A program made the translations under genes and the position numbers. Positions 63,907-64,000 of a stretch of DNA of 64,000 nt are shown piece after piece. The notes under the pieces were generated by a model that made no database searches, was not told the DNA's origin, and worked only from the letters and a program-made list of their open reading frames with translations. The stretch is from JAPLDP01 sp964628285 (GTDB taxonomy: Bacteria; Bacteroidota; Bacteroidia; Bacteroidales; JAGONC01), in the NCBI GenBank assembly GCA_964628285.1, contig CAZVNP010000006.1, positions 1 to 64,000 of the forward strand, read 5' to 3'. Numbering within the stretch: the stretch's first letter is position 1; each line of letters starts with the position of its first letter.

Positions 63907-64000
63907 ATGATCGATACAGCCACCATACATCAGATATATGATGCCACGCGCATTGAGGAGGTCATAGGGGATTTTGTGTCTCTCAGGAAAAGAGGAACGA
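63907..64000 (+). CDS. dnaG: DNA primase, N-terminal end (cut by window edge)
   Basis: The 31 codons visible begin MIDTATIHQIYDATRIEEV and run into IGDFVSLRKRGT, matching the beginning of bacterial DnaG, just before its zinc-binding CPFH motif. DnaG makes RNA primers for replication. The rest of the gene lies beyond 64000. A good promoter lies upstream. Confidence 0.87.
   Translation, partial: MIDTATIHQIYDATRIEEVIGDFVSLRKRGT

Noticed and set aside
1..64000. CRISPR arrays, tRNA, rRNA and riboswitches
   Set aside because: No regularly spaced direct repeats were seen; spacers were read for tRNA-like cloverleaf ends and for known leader motifs before ribF, cysC and queA, with nothing convincing.

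Overview
The window comes from a chromosome of a Bacteroidota bacterium, most likely of the Bacteroidales/Marinilabiliales type. Evidence includes at least five secreted proteins with type IX secretion (T9SS) C-terminal tails, a GldH-like gliding lipoprotein, an unlinked atpD-atpC pair, the block ftsX-DUF3098-uppP-truB-queA, a DksA-like protein with one cysteine in its zinc-finger region, and promoters fitting the Bacteroidota consensus (TTTG, about 20 bases, TAnnTTTG). No rRNA, tRNA or CRISPR array was recognised.

Region 1-4914 is a pile-up of mobile elements. An IS21-type element (istA-istB, left end outside the window) lies at 1 to about 2565. Next to it, on the minus strand, is the 5' part of a group II intron (B), which begins just after the YADD codons of the reverse transcriptase of a second group II intron (A). 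Intron A in turn begins inside the 5' end of an IS1634-like transposase gene. The intron A reverse transcriptase also carries an in-frame stop, so the nest looks dead.

Region 4915-19535 holds a double-ATPase peptide importer subunit, comF, several envelope or secreted proteins (a PCMD-like T9SS cargo, a beta-barrel protein, two lamin-tail-domain T9SS cargoes), ribF, a gldH-like gene and an RNase H with a viroplasmin domain. It ends with a compact two-gene unit, 17778-18669: a tiny secreted protein with a PIGSG, membrane helix and basic tail, followed by an exosortase-like membrane protease. This is the best candidate for a little-described system. A convergent membrane coiled-coil gene overlaps the exosortase gene by 67 bases.

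Region 19733-41938 is mostly housekeeping: a C69 dipeptidase; sulfate activation (cysC-cysD-cysN); miaB; topA with a degenerate arginase-family gene; ruvC, ispD, queA, truB, uppP, DUF3098 and ftsX on the minus strand; leuS. It is followed by an mprF-like lysyl-phosphatidylglycerol synthase and an AcvB/VirJ-type gene (a family with lysyl-phosphatidylglycerol hydrolase activity) that carries an in-frame stop.

Region 42150-64000 has a DUF3108 protein, a 2034-residue alpha-2-macroglobulin with a CSEQ thioester motif, a BNR-repeat T9SS protein, atpC-atpD, lspA, a DksA-like gene and ileS. A more AT-rich insert-like stretch (58419-61265) follows, with an imperfect 39-base inverted repeat and two secreted-protein genes. 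The window ends with a radical SAM gene overlapping a DUF6873-like gene, a DUF6125-like gene and the start of dnaG.
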